64,000 bases of DNA from Hymenobacter armeniacus (GTDB taxonomy: Bacteria > Bacteroidota > Bacteroidia > Cytophagales > Hymenobacteraceae): contig NZ_JACXAC010000003.1 in assembly GCF_014699055.1 (NCBI RefSeq), positions 124,001 to 188,000 of the forward strand, written 5' to 3'. Under the pieces are notes generated by a model, which was not told the origin of the DNA, made no database searches, and saw only the letters and a list, made by a program, of their open reading frames with translations. The position numbers were made by a program, and so were the translations under genes. Position 1 is the stretch's first letter; each line of letters begins with the position of its first letter. Below are positions 55,377 through 63,363 of this stretch, one piece after another.

Positions 55377-56145
55377 AAACGGGCTGGGGCGAAATTTCGG
55401 TGGGCGGCGAAAGCAGCGTGCCATCTTCGGTGGCGAAGTGGCGCAGGCGGTAGCAGTTCATGGCCGTGTCGCCGAGCTGCTCGATGAGCTTATAGTTGGC
55501 CACGGCGCCCACCGCCGCGCCGATGACGGGCACCAGTTGGGCCATTTTAGCCAGGTCGATGTAGTCGCGGTATTCCTGCTGAAAGGTGCGCCAGTCGAAC
55601 TCGTGCACGTCGGCGGGCAGCGTGTGGCGGTACTCGTCCCAGGTGGCGAGGCGGCGGTAGGTTTCGTTGCGGGTGTGCTGGCTGCTGAAGGCCAGCTGGA
55701 AGATGTGCAGCAGGTAGAGGCGCTCGGGAAATTCCTTTACGTCGTAGCCGTAGAGGGCGGCAATGTCGAACAGCAGCTTGATTTTGAGGCCGATGAGCAG
55801 CGGAAAATCGGCCAGGCCCAGCAGGAAGCCGCCCGCGCCGGTCACGGCCCCTTCGGCGGTGGCCATGGTGCGGTAGTCGCGGATGCGGGCCCGCACCTCG
55901 GCTTCGCGCGTGGCGAAGGTGGCTTCGGCCAGCGGCCGGCTGGTGGTGTGCTGCGAGCCGAACAGCACTCCGCGCACCATCTGCTTGATGGCGCCGGTGA
56001 TGGCCTGGTGCACCTTTTCGGGCAGCAGGGCGTTGAGCCGCACCTGCACGCGCCGGGCAAAATTGTTGAGGAAGGAGGGCTTGCGTTGCATGCGCAGCTG
56101 CCAGGTGCGGAGCTCGATGCGGGCTTGCTGTTCGTCGGGGTTCAT
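55375..56145 (-). CDS. EcsC-family protein
   Basis: A 256-residue protein of the EcsC family, named from the Bacillus ecs operon but of unknown biochemical role. The glycine-rich hydrophobic centre (TGAGGFLLGLADFPLLIGLK followed by LFDIAALYGYD) and LVPVIGAAVGAVANYKLIEQ are the family hallmarks, consistent with membrane association. It is monocistronic or the last gene downstream of element D1; transcription runs away from that element. Confidence 0.85.
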   Translation of the reverse strand: MNPDEQQARIELRTWQLRMQRKPSFLNNFARRVQVRLNALLPEKVHQAITGAIKQMVRGVLFGSQHTTSRPLAEATFATREAEVRARIRDYRTMATAEGAVTGAGGFLLGLADFPLLIGLKIKLLFDIAALYGYDVKEFPERLYLLHIFQLAFSSQHTRNETYRRLATWDEYRHTLPADVHEFDWRTFQQEYRDYIDLAKMAQLVPVIGAAVGAVANYKLIEQLGDTAMNCYRLRHFATEDGTLLSPPTEISPQPV

Positions 56146-56168
56146 GGGCGAAATGTAGCGCTAACGGT

Positions 56169-56251
56169 GTAGAGACGCATATTTGCGTCTCGCTGCGAGG
56201 AGTCATTCCGCCTATTCTGTTCAACGATGAGACGCAAATATGCGTCTCTAC
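56169..56251. repeat. Palindromic BIME-like element D1
   Basis: Perfect 23-bp arms (56169-56191 and 56229-56251) flank 37 bases. Each arm is itself a hairpin (GAGACGCA/TGCGTCTC type). It lies between the EcsC start and the stop of the membrane protein at 56261-56683, all on the minus strand. Confidence 0.9.
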
Positions 56252-56260
56252 TCCGGCCCG

Positions 56261-56683
56261 TTACATTGTAACCGTTTCGGCCGCCCGGTTTTCACGCGGC
56301 TTGGTAACCAGGTAGTAGTACAGCAAAACGCCCAGCCCAATCAGAAACGGCACCAGGGCCAGGTGCTTGCCCGTGACGGCGGGCGTGACGTGCACCGTGT
56401 CGAACCCGAAAAACTCGCTGGTCATCCAGTAGGAGTTGGCCGTAATCCAGAACACGATGGCCAGGTTGTGGGCCAGCTCCGAGGCGTAGGCGCGGGTGCG
56501 CCAGGCAATGACCACGGCGATGCTGAGCGTGGGCACCACCATGAGCAGGCCCAGCGGCTTCCACACCATGCACCAGGCAATGTCTTTCAGCAGCCAGAAC
56601 AGGATGTGCGTGTTTTCCATCTTCCGGTAGGCGGCCGGAATGCTGTATACTTCTTCGGAAACCGGCGGCGTGGGGGCGGACAT
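56261..56683 (-). CDS. Hypothetical membrane protein
   Basis: A 140-residue protein with three or four transmembrane helices (KPLGLLMVVPTLSIAVVIAW, LAHNLAIVFWITANSYWM, LALVPFLIGLGVLLYYYLV). It is not similar to any family I know. The hydrophilic N-terminus ends EEVYSIPAAYRKMENTHIL. The ATG at 56683 is used rather than the TTG at 56692. A perfect -7 box, TATTTTTG, lies 14 bases upstream. It is transcribed after the glycosyltransferase gene, with a 31-base gap. Confidence 0.7.
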   Translation of the reverse strand: MSAPTPPVSEEVYSIPAAYRKMENTHILFWLLKDIAWCMVWKPLGLLMVVPTLSIAVVIAWRTRAYASELAHNLAIVFWITANSYWMTSEFFGFDTVHVTPAVTGKHLALVPFLIGLGVLLYYYLVTKPRENRAAETVTM

Positions 56684-56697
56684 GGCGGGCAAAAGCC

Positions 56698-56705
56698 CAA
56701 AAATA
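56698..56705 (-). promoter_or_regulatory. -7 promoter box of the small membrane-protein gene
   Basis: TATTTTTG on the minus strand fits TAnnTTTG exactly, 14 bases before the ATG at 56683. Confidence 0.5.
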
Positions 56706-56714
56706 AGGCCCCGG

Positions 56715-57476
56715 CTAATTCCCCGGCGCGTCGATGCCCAGGGACCGCAGCTGCGGCGCGTATTTGTCGAAAATCACGCGCAGGTCGGCGTTGTGCGTGG
56801 CCGCATCCACCCCAATGCTCACGTTGCGGGCGTGGAAGCGGTGCAGGTGGCTGATGTGCGGGCACAGCACCGGCAGCTGCCCGGCCAGCAGGAAGCGCAC
56901 GTACAGGTCCAGGTCTTCGGCCATGGCCAGCTCGCCGTCGTAGCCGCCCACCTCGTCCACGAAAGCCCAGTGGTAGCACACGTTGCCCTGAATGAAGTGC
57001 TCGGCCCGAAAAATGGCCTGCAGCATGGCCGTGGGCGTATCAAACTGCCAGGCGTAGTAGTCCTCGTTGGGCAGGTAGCGGCCGTGCTCGTCCACGCGCA
57101 AAAAATCGGCCACGAACCAGGGCCGGCCGGGGTTGGCGTTGATGTGGCTGGCGTAATGGAACAGGGTGCGCTGCAGCAGGATGTCGTCGTCGTCGAGCGG
57201 CACCAGCCAGGCATCGGCGGGGGCTTCTTGAATGAGGAGGTTGCGGGCCCGCCCGGCCAGCTGGCGGCCCGCCGAGTGCCAGTGGCGCAGGGCCGGGCCG
57301 GGCTGGGCGGCGGCTTCGCGCAGGTAGGCAGCGGTGCCATCGCGCGAGCCGTTGTCATAAACCAAGTGTTCAAACGAAAAGTCGAGGGGGGCGCTCACGG
57401 TGGCGCGCACGCTGGCCACGGCTTCGGGCAGCAGCTCGCGGCGCTGGTGGGTGGGGGTGATGACGGTAAAATGCAT
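56715..57476 (-). CDS. Family 2 glycosyltransferase
   Basis: A 253-residue GT-A enzyme. The N-terminus FTVITPTHQRRELLPEAVAS is the nucleotide-sugar-binding strand. The metal-binding DxD is in AWLVPLDDDDILLQRTLFHY, and DELAMAEDLDLYVRFL-like residues (DGELAMAEDLDLYVRFLLAG) form the acceptor-side motif. The product is not predictable; a cell-surface glycan is likely. The purine-rich AGGAACC precedes the ATG. It is divergent from the Dph6-like gene across element E1. Confidence 0.88.
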   Translation of the reverse strand: MHFTVITPTHQRRELLPEAVASVRATVSAPLDFSFEHLVYDNGSRDGTAAYLREAAAQPGPALRHWHSAGRQLAGRARNLLIQEAPADAWLVPLDDDDILLQRTLFHYASHINANPGRPWFVADFLRVDEHGRYLPNEDYYAWQFDTPTAMLQAIFRAEHFIQGNVCYHWAFVDEVGGYDGELAMAEDLDLYVRFLLAGQLPVLCPHISHLHRFHARNVSIGVDAATHNADLRVIFDKYAPQLRSLGIDAPGN

Positions 57477-57513
57477 GGTTCCTGTGTTCGGGCGCGGGCC
57501 GAAAAGGTTGCCC

Positions 57514-57585
57514 GTAGCGCGGACTCTGCGATTCCGTGCCCTGCCGCACGTTCGCAGCGGCGCGGACTCGCAGAGTCCGCGCTAC
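57514..57585. repeat. Palindromic BIME-like element E1
   Basis: Perfect 18-bp arms (57514-57531 and 57568-57585; GTAGCGCGGACTCTGCGA and its complement). The right half also holds a perfect hairpin GCGGACTC-GCA-GAGTCCGC (57562-57580). It lies between the divergent glycosyltransferase and Dph6-like genes and ends five bases before the latter's -7-like box. Confidence 0.85.
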
Positions 57586-57589
57586 AAAG

Positions 57590-57597
57590 TTTCTTTG
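57590..57597 (+). promoter_or_regulatory. Possible -7 box of the Dph6-like gene, 4 bases before the start
   Basis: TTTCTTTG (one mismatch) is followed by CCCC and the ATG at 57602, repeating the CCCC spacer of the DEAD-box helicase. Confidence 0.4.
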
Positions 57598-57601
57598 CCC
57601 C

Positions 57602-58336
57602 ATGACACAGCCGGCCATTTTCAACTGGAGCGGGGGCAAGGATTCGGCCCTGGCCCTCTACAAGGTGCGGCAAAGCGGCCAGTACGCCGTCCAGACGCTG
57701 CTCACCACCGTGAGCGAGCCCTACCAGCGCATTTCCATGCACGGCGTGCGCGTGGAGCTGCTCGACCGGCAGGCGGCCAGCCTTGGGCTGCCGTGCCGCA
57801 AGCTGTTTCTGCCCGAAACGCCCACCATGGAAGCCTACGAACGCCTGATGAGCAGCACCCTGCAGGAGCTGCAAGCCCAGGGCGCCGAGGTGGCCATTTT
57901 CGGCGACATCTTCCTCGAAGACCTGCGGCACTACCGCGAAGCCAAGCTGGCCGAGGCCGGCTGGCGGGCCGATTTTCCGCTGTGGGGCGTGCCCACGGGC
58001 GAGCTCATCCGCGAGTTTCTGGCGCTGGGCTTCAAAACCATCACCACCTGCGTCAACGAAAAATACCTCGACCGAAGCTTTGTGGGCCGCGTGATTGACG
58101 AGCAGTTTTTGCGGGACCTGCCGCCCCACGTGGACCCCTGCGGCGAAAACGGTGAGTTCCACACCTTCGTGTTCGACGGCCCGTTGTTTCGCGAGCCCAT
58201 TGCCTTCGAGCAGGGCGAAATCGTGCACCGCACCTACACGCCCGCCCCCAAAGCCGACAATTCAGACTACGAATGCGGCGATACGGCCGACCCCAGCCCG
58301 TTCGATACGGGGTTCTGGTACTGTGACTTGCTGTAG
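57602..58336 (+). CDS. Dph6-like ATP pyrophosphatase (diphthine-ammonia ligase family)
   Basis: A 244-residue N-type ATP pyrophosphatase. The PP-loop is FNWSGGKDSALALYKV at residues 6-21, and ISMHGVRVELLDRQAASLGL, VAIFGDIFLEDLRHYREAKL, EKYLDRSFVGRVID and CGENGEFHTFVFDGPLF follow as in Dph6. In eukaryotes and archaea the enzyme completes diphthamide on EF-2; bacteria lack diphthamide, so this copy must act on another substrate. The last codon before the stop is CTG, and the stop TAG is part of the repeat D2 sequence GTAGAGACGC. Confidence 0.88.
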   Translation: MTQPAIFNWSGGKDSALALYKVRQSGQYAVQTLLTTVSEPYQRISMHGVRVELLDRQAASLGLPCRKLFLPETPTMEAYERLMSSTLQELQAQGAEVAIFGDIFLEDLRHYREAKLAEAGWRADFPLWGVPTGELIREFLALGFKTITTCVNEKYLDRSFVGRVIDEQFLRDLPPHVDPCGENGEFHTFVFDGPLFREPIAFEQGEIVHRTYTPAPKADNSDYECGDTADPSPFDTGFWYCDLL

Positions 58337-58440
58337 AGACGCATACTTGCGTCTCGTCGTTGGACGAGACTGGAGCCGCACCAGTCGGGCCTCGTTTTTG
58401 CGTCATCGTCCAACGACGAAACGCAAGTATGCGTCTCTAC
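58333..58440. repeat. Palindromic BIME-like element D2 (carries the Dph6-like stop codon)
   Basis: 35-base arms (58333-58367 and 58406-58440) match at 34 of 35 positions. Each arm has its own hairpin (GAGACGCA ... TGCGTCTC in the left). A small central hairpin GACTGG/CCAGTC is also present. The Dph6-like TAG is bases 2-4; the MutS-like stop lies one base beyond the other end. Confidence 0.9.
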
Positions 58441-58441
58441 C

Positions 58442-60025
58442 TCAATCGGCGGCTTCCAGCCTATGCGTCACGGCCTGCGCGGCCTGCACGATGCTGGCCG
58501 GGTAGCCGGCGCGGGCCAGCAGCTGGATGGCGTTGCGGGTGCGCAGCGGGCCGGGTTTGAGCAGGTAGTCGAAGTACCACTCCGTGTCGGTCACGGTTTC
58601 GGAGAAGTGGTATTCGGTGAAAGCAGGCGCCAGCAGGGCGCCCAGCTCGCCATCGTGGGTGGAGGCCACCACCAGGCTGCGCGGTTGCAGATACGCCAGC
58701 ACGGCCTGCGTGGCCGCGATGCGCTCCACGGTGTTGGTGCCTTTGAACAGCTCGTCGAGAATGAACAGGTAGCCGCCCGTGCCCGCCTCGGCGGCCCGAA
58801 TGAAGTCCAGAATGGTTTCGGCCTCGGCGAAGTAGTAGCTCTTGCCCTCGGTGAGGCTGTCGGCGAGGTTGATGCTGGACACCACCCGGCGGAAAGGGGC
58901 CGCGTAGGCCGTGGCCGGGCAGGTGGCCACGGTTTGGGCCAGCAGCGTGTTCAGCCCCACGGCGCGCATAAACGTGGTTTTGCCCGACATGTTGGAACCC
59001 GTGAGCAACACGCTGGCCTCGGCCACGGCCAGGTCGTTGGGCACGCAGCCGGGCACCAGCGGGTTGTAGGCGCCCGTCAGGCGCAGGCCCTTTTCCTGGG
59101 TGAACTGCGGAACACAGTGCGGGTGCCGCGCCCGAAACCCGGCCACTGCCACCGCGCTGTCGACGTAGCCCACGGCCTCGTACACCGCCCGGATGGCCCC
59201 GAAGTGCTGCTCTACCTGGCGCCGGCAGTTGTGGTACACGATGAAATCGAGCAGCAGCGTCATTTTAAGGTATTGCAACAACAGCCACGGCAGCATGGCC
59301 AGGTCCGACGGCAGCTGGTCGTCGGCCTGTAAAAACGCCACTTTGTTCACGATGGAGCCCAGCCGGCCCAGCGGCTCGGCCAGCCCGCGCAGCGCCGCCA
59401 CCGGCATATTGAGCCGGGCCAGGCCGCGCCCGGAGCGGTAGAGCGTGCCAAGCTGCAGCATGGGCCGCACGCTCCCCGCAATGCGCGCCCGGTACCAGAA
59501 GTGCAGCACCGAATGCAGCACCAACAAGCCCCCCGAAAGCAGCCACAGCGCCGGCTGCCAGAAGCCGCCCGCCACCGAGGCCAGCAACAGCAGCACCAGC
59601 GCGGGCGCGGCAGCCGTCCAGGGCAGGGCCGGCAGGGCGCCTCCGGTCAGAATGTCGGGCAGGTAGTAGGCCTGGGGCGAGGTGAGGCGGCGCAACGCCA
59701 GCAACGCCTTGCCGCGCGAGGCCGCGTCGGCAAACAGGCCCGCCGCCTGGTCGAAGTCCTGCAGGGCGGCTTCGTCGTTCAGGGGGCTGCGCAGGCGGTG
59801 GTAGAGGCACTGCTGGCCCACGCGGCTCACGGTGCCGTCGAGCAGCGCAAACAGGTCGTCGCCGTTAAGGTCGTTCCAGGTCTGGTCGTCGAGGCGGTGG
59901 TAGGCGGGCTCGGCGGCCACGGCGGCGTGGTAGCGGGCAATGAGCGGCAGGTTGCGAAAGCGCGGGGTGGGGGCGTGCCACTCGGCTTCGAGCAAGGCCA
60001 GCCGGTCGGCGGTAGAAGTCCACAT
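58442..60025 (-). CDS. Membrane-anchored MutS-family ATPase
   Basis: A 527-residue protein. Only the MutS clamp/lever part and the ATPase domain are present: Walker A LLTGSNMSGKTTFMRAVGLN, then SLTEGKSYYFAEA, Walker B FILDELFKGTN and the STHDGELGALL switch. The mismatch-recognition domain is absent. Near residues 130-185 two hydrophobic stretches (APALVLLLLASVAGGFW and LWLLSGGLLVLHSVLHFWY) predict a membrane hairpin, unusual for a DNA-repair ATPase. The role is unknown. The start is the ATG at 60025; a perfect TACTTTTG box lies 44-51 bases upstream. Confidence 0.85.
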   Translation of the reverse strand: MWTSTADRLALLEAEWHAPTPRFRNLPLIARYHAAVAAEPAYHRLDDQTWNDLNGDDLFALLDGTVSRVGQQCLYHRLRSPLNDEAALQDFDQAAGLFADAASRGKALLALRRLTSPQAYYLPDILTGGALPALPWTAAAPALVLLLLASVAGGFWQPALWLLSGGLLVLHSVLHFWYRARIAGSVRPMLQLGTLYRSGRGLARLNMPVAALRGLAEPLGRLGSIVNKVAFLQADDQLPSDLAMLPWLLLQYLKMTLLLDFIVYHNCRRQVEQHFGAIRAVYEAVGYVDSAVAVAGFRARHPHCVPQFTQEKGLRLTGAYNPLVPGCVPNDLAVAEASVLLTGSNMSGKTTFMRAVGLNTLLAQTVATCPATAYAAPFRRVVSSINLADSLTEGKSYYFAEAETILDFIRAAEAGTGGYLFILDELFKGTNTVERIAATQAVLAYLQPRSLVVASTHDGELGALLAPAFTEYHFSETVTDTEWYFDYLLKPGPLRTRNAIQLLARAGYPASIVQAAQAVTHRLEAAD

Positions 60026-60068
60026 GGAGAGAAACGGCGGCCGGCCCAACGGCGAACCGGCGGCCCGG

Positions 60069-60076
60069 CAAAAGTA
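60069..60076 (-). promoter_or_regulatory. -7 promoter box of the MutS-like gene
   Basis: TACTTTTG fits TAnnTTTG exactly on the minus strand and gives a leader of about 38 bases. Confidence 0.45.
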
Positions 60077-60176
60077 CGGGGGCCGGCCGGGCGCCCACGG
60101 TCCGGCTTCTTTTCCGGTTCTGCCGTACTTGGCAGCGGCGGCCGCTTTTCGGCTCGTCGCTCAGTTTGTTCCCCGC

Positions 60177-60866
60177 ATGTCATTTACTCTTCAAAAAGCG
60201 CTGAAAGTGGCGGCCTACGCCGCCGTGGGCCTCAGCGGCACGGTGGCCGCCTACCTGTCGGCGGCGTTTGTGCTCTCGCACATCGCCGTGCCCAAAGCCG
60301 AACCCAACGCCGCGCCCGACGTGCCCGTGTTTCTGCACACCAACGGCGTGCACACCGACATCGTGGTGCCCGTGAAAACGGACCAGATGGACTGGAGCCA
60401 GCTGCTGCCGTACCGCAACATCCCGTCCGGCGACACCACCCTGCGCTACCTCGCCTTTGGCTGGGGCGACAAGGGCTTTTACCTCGACACGCCCACCTGG
60501 GCTGACCTCAAGTTCAGCACTGCTTTCGTGGCGGCGTTCTGGCTGGGTTCTTCGGCGGTGCACGCCACCTACCTGCCCGGTCTCACGCCCGGCCCCGACA
60601 CGGTGCCGCTCCACCTCAGCCGCGCCGAGTACGCCCGGCTCATCCGCTACATCCAAACCAGCTTCGCCTACGATGCCGCCGGCCGCGTGCAGCACATCAA
60701 GGGCCACAGCTACGGGCCAGACGATGCTTTTTACGAAGCCCGCCGCGTCTACAGCTTCGCCTACACCTGCAACACCTGGACCAACAACGCCCTCAAAGCC
60801 AGCGGCCAGCGCGCCTGCCTTTGGACGCCGTCGGACAAGGGAATTTTTTATCAATACGGCCGCTAG
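60177..60866 (+). CDS. TIGR02117/DUF2459-family protein
   Basis: A 229-residue protein with one N-terminal transmembrane segment (VAAYAAVGLSGTVAAYLSAA) and a periplasmic domain typical of the uncharacterised TIGR02117 family: VFLHTNGVHTDIVVPVKTD, YLAFGWGDKGFYLDTPTWAD, and the late SYGPDDAFYEARRVYSFAYT followed by CNTWTNNALKASG. The Cys in CNTWTN and the invariant His suggest a papain-like thiol hydrolase fold, which is inference. The ATG at 60177 is used. It converges on the 82-residue gene. Confidence 0.85.
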   Translation: MSFTLQKALKVAAYAAVGLSGTVAAYLSAAFVLSHIAVPKAEPNAAPDVPVFLHTNGVHTDIVVPVKTDQMDWSQLLPYRNIPSGDTTLRYLAFGWGDKGFYLDTPTWADLKFSTAFVAAFWLGSSAVHATYLPGLTPGPDTVPLHLSRAEYARLIRYIQTSFAYDAAGRVQHIKGHSYGPDDAFYEARRVYSFAYTCNTWTNNALKASGQRACLWTPSDKGIFYQYGR

Positions 60867-60888
60867 CCCGTACCCCCCACAACAAACC

Positions 60889-60918
60889 GGCCCCGCCGGC
60901 GGTGAAGCCAGCGGGGCC
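60889..60918. terminator. Hairpin between convergent genes
   Basis: GGCCCCGC and GCGGGGCC form a perfect 8-bp stem with a 14-base loop between stops at 60866 and 60955. The T-tract is weak. Confidence 0.5.
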
Positions 60919-60954
60919 AAAATGGGTGGAACCATGGGCCAGGGGCCGGGCGGC

Positions 60955-61203
60955 TTAGTTAAGCCACACCTCGGCCACTTGCTCGAAGCGGTGGGCGGCG
61001 AAGGCGCCGTAGGGCCGCTCGGCGTAGAAACCGAGCACGTGCACCTGCGGCTGGCCGGTGCGGACATGCGGCAGCACCCGAACCGGGTACACTCGGCCGG
61101 CCTCGGGCCAGTCGCCGACGAAGTCGGCAGGGCGCTGCGCGTCGTTCACGCAACGGGCAAACTGCTGCACGGGCAGCGGCGTGGGGAGCTTGACGTTTGA
61201 CAT
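60955..61203 (-). CDS. Small conserved-looking hypothetical protein
   Basis: An 82-residue hydrophilic protein (MSNVKLPTPLPVQQFARCVN at the start; VHVLGFYAERPYGAFAAHRF near the end). I recognise no family. It is considered a real gene because a perfect -7 box, TATCTTTG, ends three bases before its ATG and a hairpin lies downstream. It is divergent from umuDC across a 229-base AT-rich region that contains the umuD operator. Confidence 0.6.
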   Translation of the reverse strand: MSNVKLPTPLPVQQFARCVNDAQRPADFVGDWPEAGRVYPVRVLPHVRTGQPQVHVLGFYAERPYGAFAAHRFEQVAEVWLN

Positions 61204-61206
61204 GTC

Positions 61207-61214
61207 CAAAGATA
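61207..61214 (-). promoter_or_regulatory. -7 promoter box of the 82-residue protein gene, 3 bases before the start
   Basis: TATCTTTG fits the consensus exactly and is followed by GAC and the ATG at 61203, predicting a leaderless mRNA. Confidence 0.55.
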
Positions 61215-61368
61215 CAAATTTTAAGATAAACTAAAAAATTTGGAGAGTAATTTTTAGGCTTTTTTAATGAGAATCGACCTGAATTAATAAGTTCAACATG
61301 ATTATTGAATGAACAGGGTAGATGTACGGCAGCGGCTTAGCCGTGGATTGGCAGGGGCTAAAGAAACA

Positions 61369-61391
61369 ATTTACTAAAATTGTTAGTAAAT
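61369..61391. promoter_or_regulatory. Candidate repressor operator upstream of umuDC
   Basis: ATTTACTAA - AATTG - TTAGTAAAT is a perfect 9-bp inverted repeat with a 5-base spacer, 41 bases before the umuD ATG. It is a typical helix-turn-helix dimer site. A near-copy lies before the XRE/S24 repressor gene at 15930-15952. The matching -7 box was not resolved. Confidence 0.65.
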
Positions 61392-61432
61392 AGCAGCCCG
61401 TGGCCACCGCTATTGACGATGACCGGTCCCTT

Positions 61433-61891
61433 ATGCTTACATCTCTGCACGATTTTATTGCGGCTTCCCTGCTCACCACTCGGGAAATGCCTTTGTTCGG
61501 TTGCCCCGTGCCGGCGGGCTTTCCCTCGCCGGCCGACGACCACCTCGACGGGCCGTTCGACCTGACCAAGCACCTGTTCCGGCACCCGGCGTCCACGTTT
61601 CTGGCCCGCGTCAGCGGCGATTCCATGATTGGGGCCGGCATTCACCCCGGCGACCTCGTGGCCGTGGACCGCGCCCTGCAGCCCCGGCACGGCAGCATTG
61701 TGGTGGCCGTGGTGGAGGGCGAGCACACCATCAAGCGCCTGCAGGAGCGAGGCGGCCAGCCGTGGCTGGTGGCCGAAAACGCGCGCTACCCGCCCGTGCC
61801 GGTCAACCCCGAAACGGGCCTGCTGGTGTGGGGGGTGGTCACCTACGTCATCCATTCGTTGGGCGAGCACCAGCTGGCCAAAATCAAGTAG
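61433..61891 (+). CDS. umuD: UmuD-type self-cleaving polymerase accessory protein
   Basis: A 152-residue S24 peptidase. Predicted self-cleavage is between Ala28 and Gly29 in [11 protein letters not shown]; Ser64 in [10 protein letters not shown] and Lys101 in TIKRLQ form the dyad, 37 residues apart exactly as in E. coli UmuD. RecA-stimulated cleavage would give UmuD', which activates UmuC for translesion synthesis. The ATG at 61433 is preferred to 61400 ([10 protein letters not shown]), because it gives the usual N-terminal length. It is two bases from umuC. The 9-bp palindrome upstream is the likely damage-controlled operator. Confidence 0.92.
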   Translation: MLTSLHDFIAASLLTTREMPLFGCPVPAGFPSPADDHLDGPFDLTKHLFRHPASTFLARVSGDSMIGAGIHPGDLVAVDRALQPRHGSIVVAVVEGEHTIKRLQERGGQPWLVAENARYPPVPVNPETGLLVWGVVTYVIHSLGEHQLAKIK

Positions 61892-61893
61892 CC

Positions 61894-63231
61894 ATGTACG
61901 CGCTGGTCGACTGCAACAATTTTTACGTGAGCTGCGAGCGGGTTTTTGCCCCGCACCTGGAAGGCCGGCCGGTGGTGGTGCTCTCCAACAACGACGGCTG
62001 CCTGATTGCGCGCTCCCAGGAAGCCAAGGACCTGGGGCTGAAGATGGGCGAGCCCTATCATTTGGTGAAGCCGCTGCTGGAGCAGCACCGAGTGAAGGTG
62101 TTTTCGTCGAACTACGGCCTGTACGGCGACATGAGCCGCCGCGTGGTGCAGGTGCTGAGCAGCTTCACCTCGGAGGTAGAAGTGTATTCCATCGACGAAG
62201 CCTTCTTGAATTTCAGCGGCCTAAAGTGGTTGACAAAAGGAGAGGACTTATTGCGATACGGGCAGCGGGTGAGGCAAACGGTGTTGCGCGATACCAGCAT
62301 CCCCACCTGCGTGGGCATCGCGCCCACCAAAACCCTGGCCAAGCTGGCTAACCGCCGCGCCCGCCTGCACGGCACCAACGGCGTGCTGCTGCTGGAAACC
62401 CCCGCCCAATGGGAGGCGGCCCTGGCCGACGTGTCGGTGGATACCATTTGGGGAGTGGGCCGGCGCTACGCCCGCAAGCTGCTGGATATGGGCATCGACA
62501 CCGGGCTGAGGCTGGCCAACATGCCTGAGCACTGGCTGCGCCGGCACATGGGCGGCGTGGTGGGCCAGCGCTTGTGGCGGGAGCTGCACGGCCAGCCCTG
62601 CCTGGAGTGGAACCCGGCCGAGTGGGACGACGAAGACCAGCTGCACCCTGCCCACGCCAGCCGCCGCAGCGTGACGTGCACCCGCTCTTTTGGCCGGCCC
62701 CAGCACGACGCCGCCGCGCTGAGCGAAGCCGTGGCCACCTTCACGGCCAAGGCCGCCGAGAAGCTGCGGCGGCACGGCGTGGCCGCCCATCTGGTGACCG
62801 TGATACTGGGCACCGACCGGTTTGCGCCCGGCACCGAGCCCAAGACGCACACGGCCGTGGTGAGCCTGTCGGCCAGCTCCAGCGACACCACGCGGCTGGC
62901 TCAGGCGGCCCTGCTGGGCCTGCAGCGGCTGCGCCGCCCCGGCACCGCCTACAGCCGCGCCGGCGTGCTCTTCAGCGGCCTGGAGCCGGAAGGGCAGGGG
63001 CAGCTGGGGCTGTTTTCGGCCCCGGCCGCCAACCAGCAGCGCAGCCAACAGCTGATGCAGACGCTGGACGGCCTGAACGCCCGCTTTGGCCGGCAGCTGG
63101 TGCGGCTGGCGGCGCAGGGCACGGCCAGGAATGCGGCCGGCCAGGTGCAGCCGCCGGCGTGGGCGGGCCGGTCGGCCCACCGCTCGCCGCTGTACACCAC
63201 GGGCTGGAACGAGCTGTGGGAAGTGCGCTGA
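61894..63231 (+). CDS. umuC: Y-family DNA polymerase V subunit UmuC
   Basis: A 445-residue translesion polymerase. The palm begins [19 protein letters not shown], with the first catalytic Asp in [24 protein letters not shown] is the fingers motif; and [14 protein letters not shown] supplies the remaining Asp-Glu pair. [20 protein letters not shown] and [13 protein letters not shown] (thumb) follow. The C-terminal ~40 residues include [14 protein letters not shown]. It is the second gene of the umuDC operon, two bases after umuD. A good terminator lies at 63289-63316. Confidence 0.94.
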   Translation: MYALVDCNNFYVSCERVFAPHLEGRPVVVLSNNDGCLIARSQEAKDLGLKMGEPYHLVKPLLEQHRVKVFSSNYGLYGDMSRRVVQVLSSFTSEVEVYSIDEAFLNFSGLKWLTKGEDLLRYGQRVRQTVLRDTSIPTCVGIAPTKTLAKLANRRARLHGTNGVLLLETPAQWEAALADVSVDTIWGVGRRYARKLLDMGIDTGLRLANMPEHWLRRHMGGVVGQRLWRELHGQPCLEWNPAEWDDEDQLHPAHASRRSVTCTRSFGRPQHDAAALSEAVATFTAKAAEKLRRHGVAAHLVTVILGTDRFAPGTEPKTHTAVVSLSASSSDTTRLAQAALLGLQRLRRPGTAYSRAGVLFSGLEPEGQGQLGLFSAPAANQQRSQQLMQTLDGLNARFGRQLVRLAAQGTARNAAGQVQPPAWAGRSAHRSPLYTTGWNELWEVR

Positions 63232-63288
63232 GCGGGCCCCACGGCCCCGGGGCGCAACCCTGACGCGGGGGGCGCGTACGTTTTCGGG

Positions 63289-63316
63289 GCCCGGCAGGCA
63301 ACTGCCGGGCTTTTTT
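63289..63316 (+). terminator. umuDC terminator
   Basis: GCCCGGCAG and CTGCCGGGC form a perfect 9-bp stem with a 4-base loop, followed by TTTTTT. Confidence 0.9.
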
Positions 63317-63363
63317 GTGGCTGCCGCAGTGGCGTGCCGCCCAGCATCTTTCGTTCGATTGCC

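Noticed and set aside
57514..57601. Riboswitch upstream of the Dph6-like gene
   Set aside because: The structure is explained by the family E palindrome, and the presumed promoter box lies after it, so it would not be in the mRNA.
61400..61432. Upstream ATG at 61400 as the umuD start
   Set aside because: It adds 11 residues ([11 protein letters not shown]) beyond the usual UmuD N-terminus and leaves little room between operator and start. It cannot be fully excluded.
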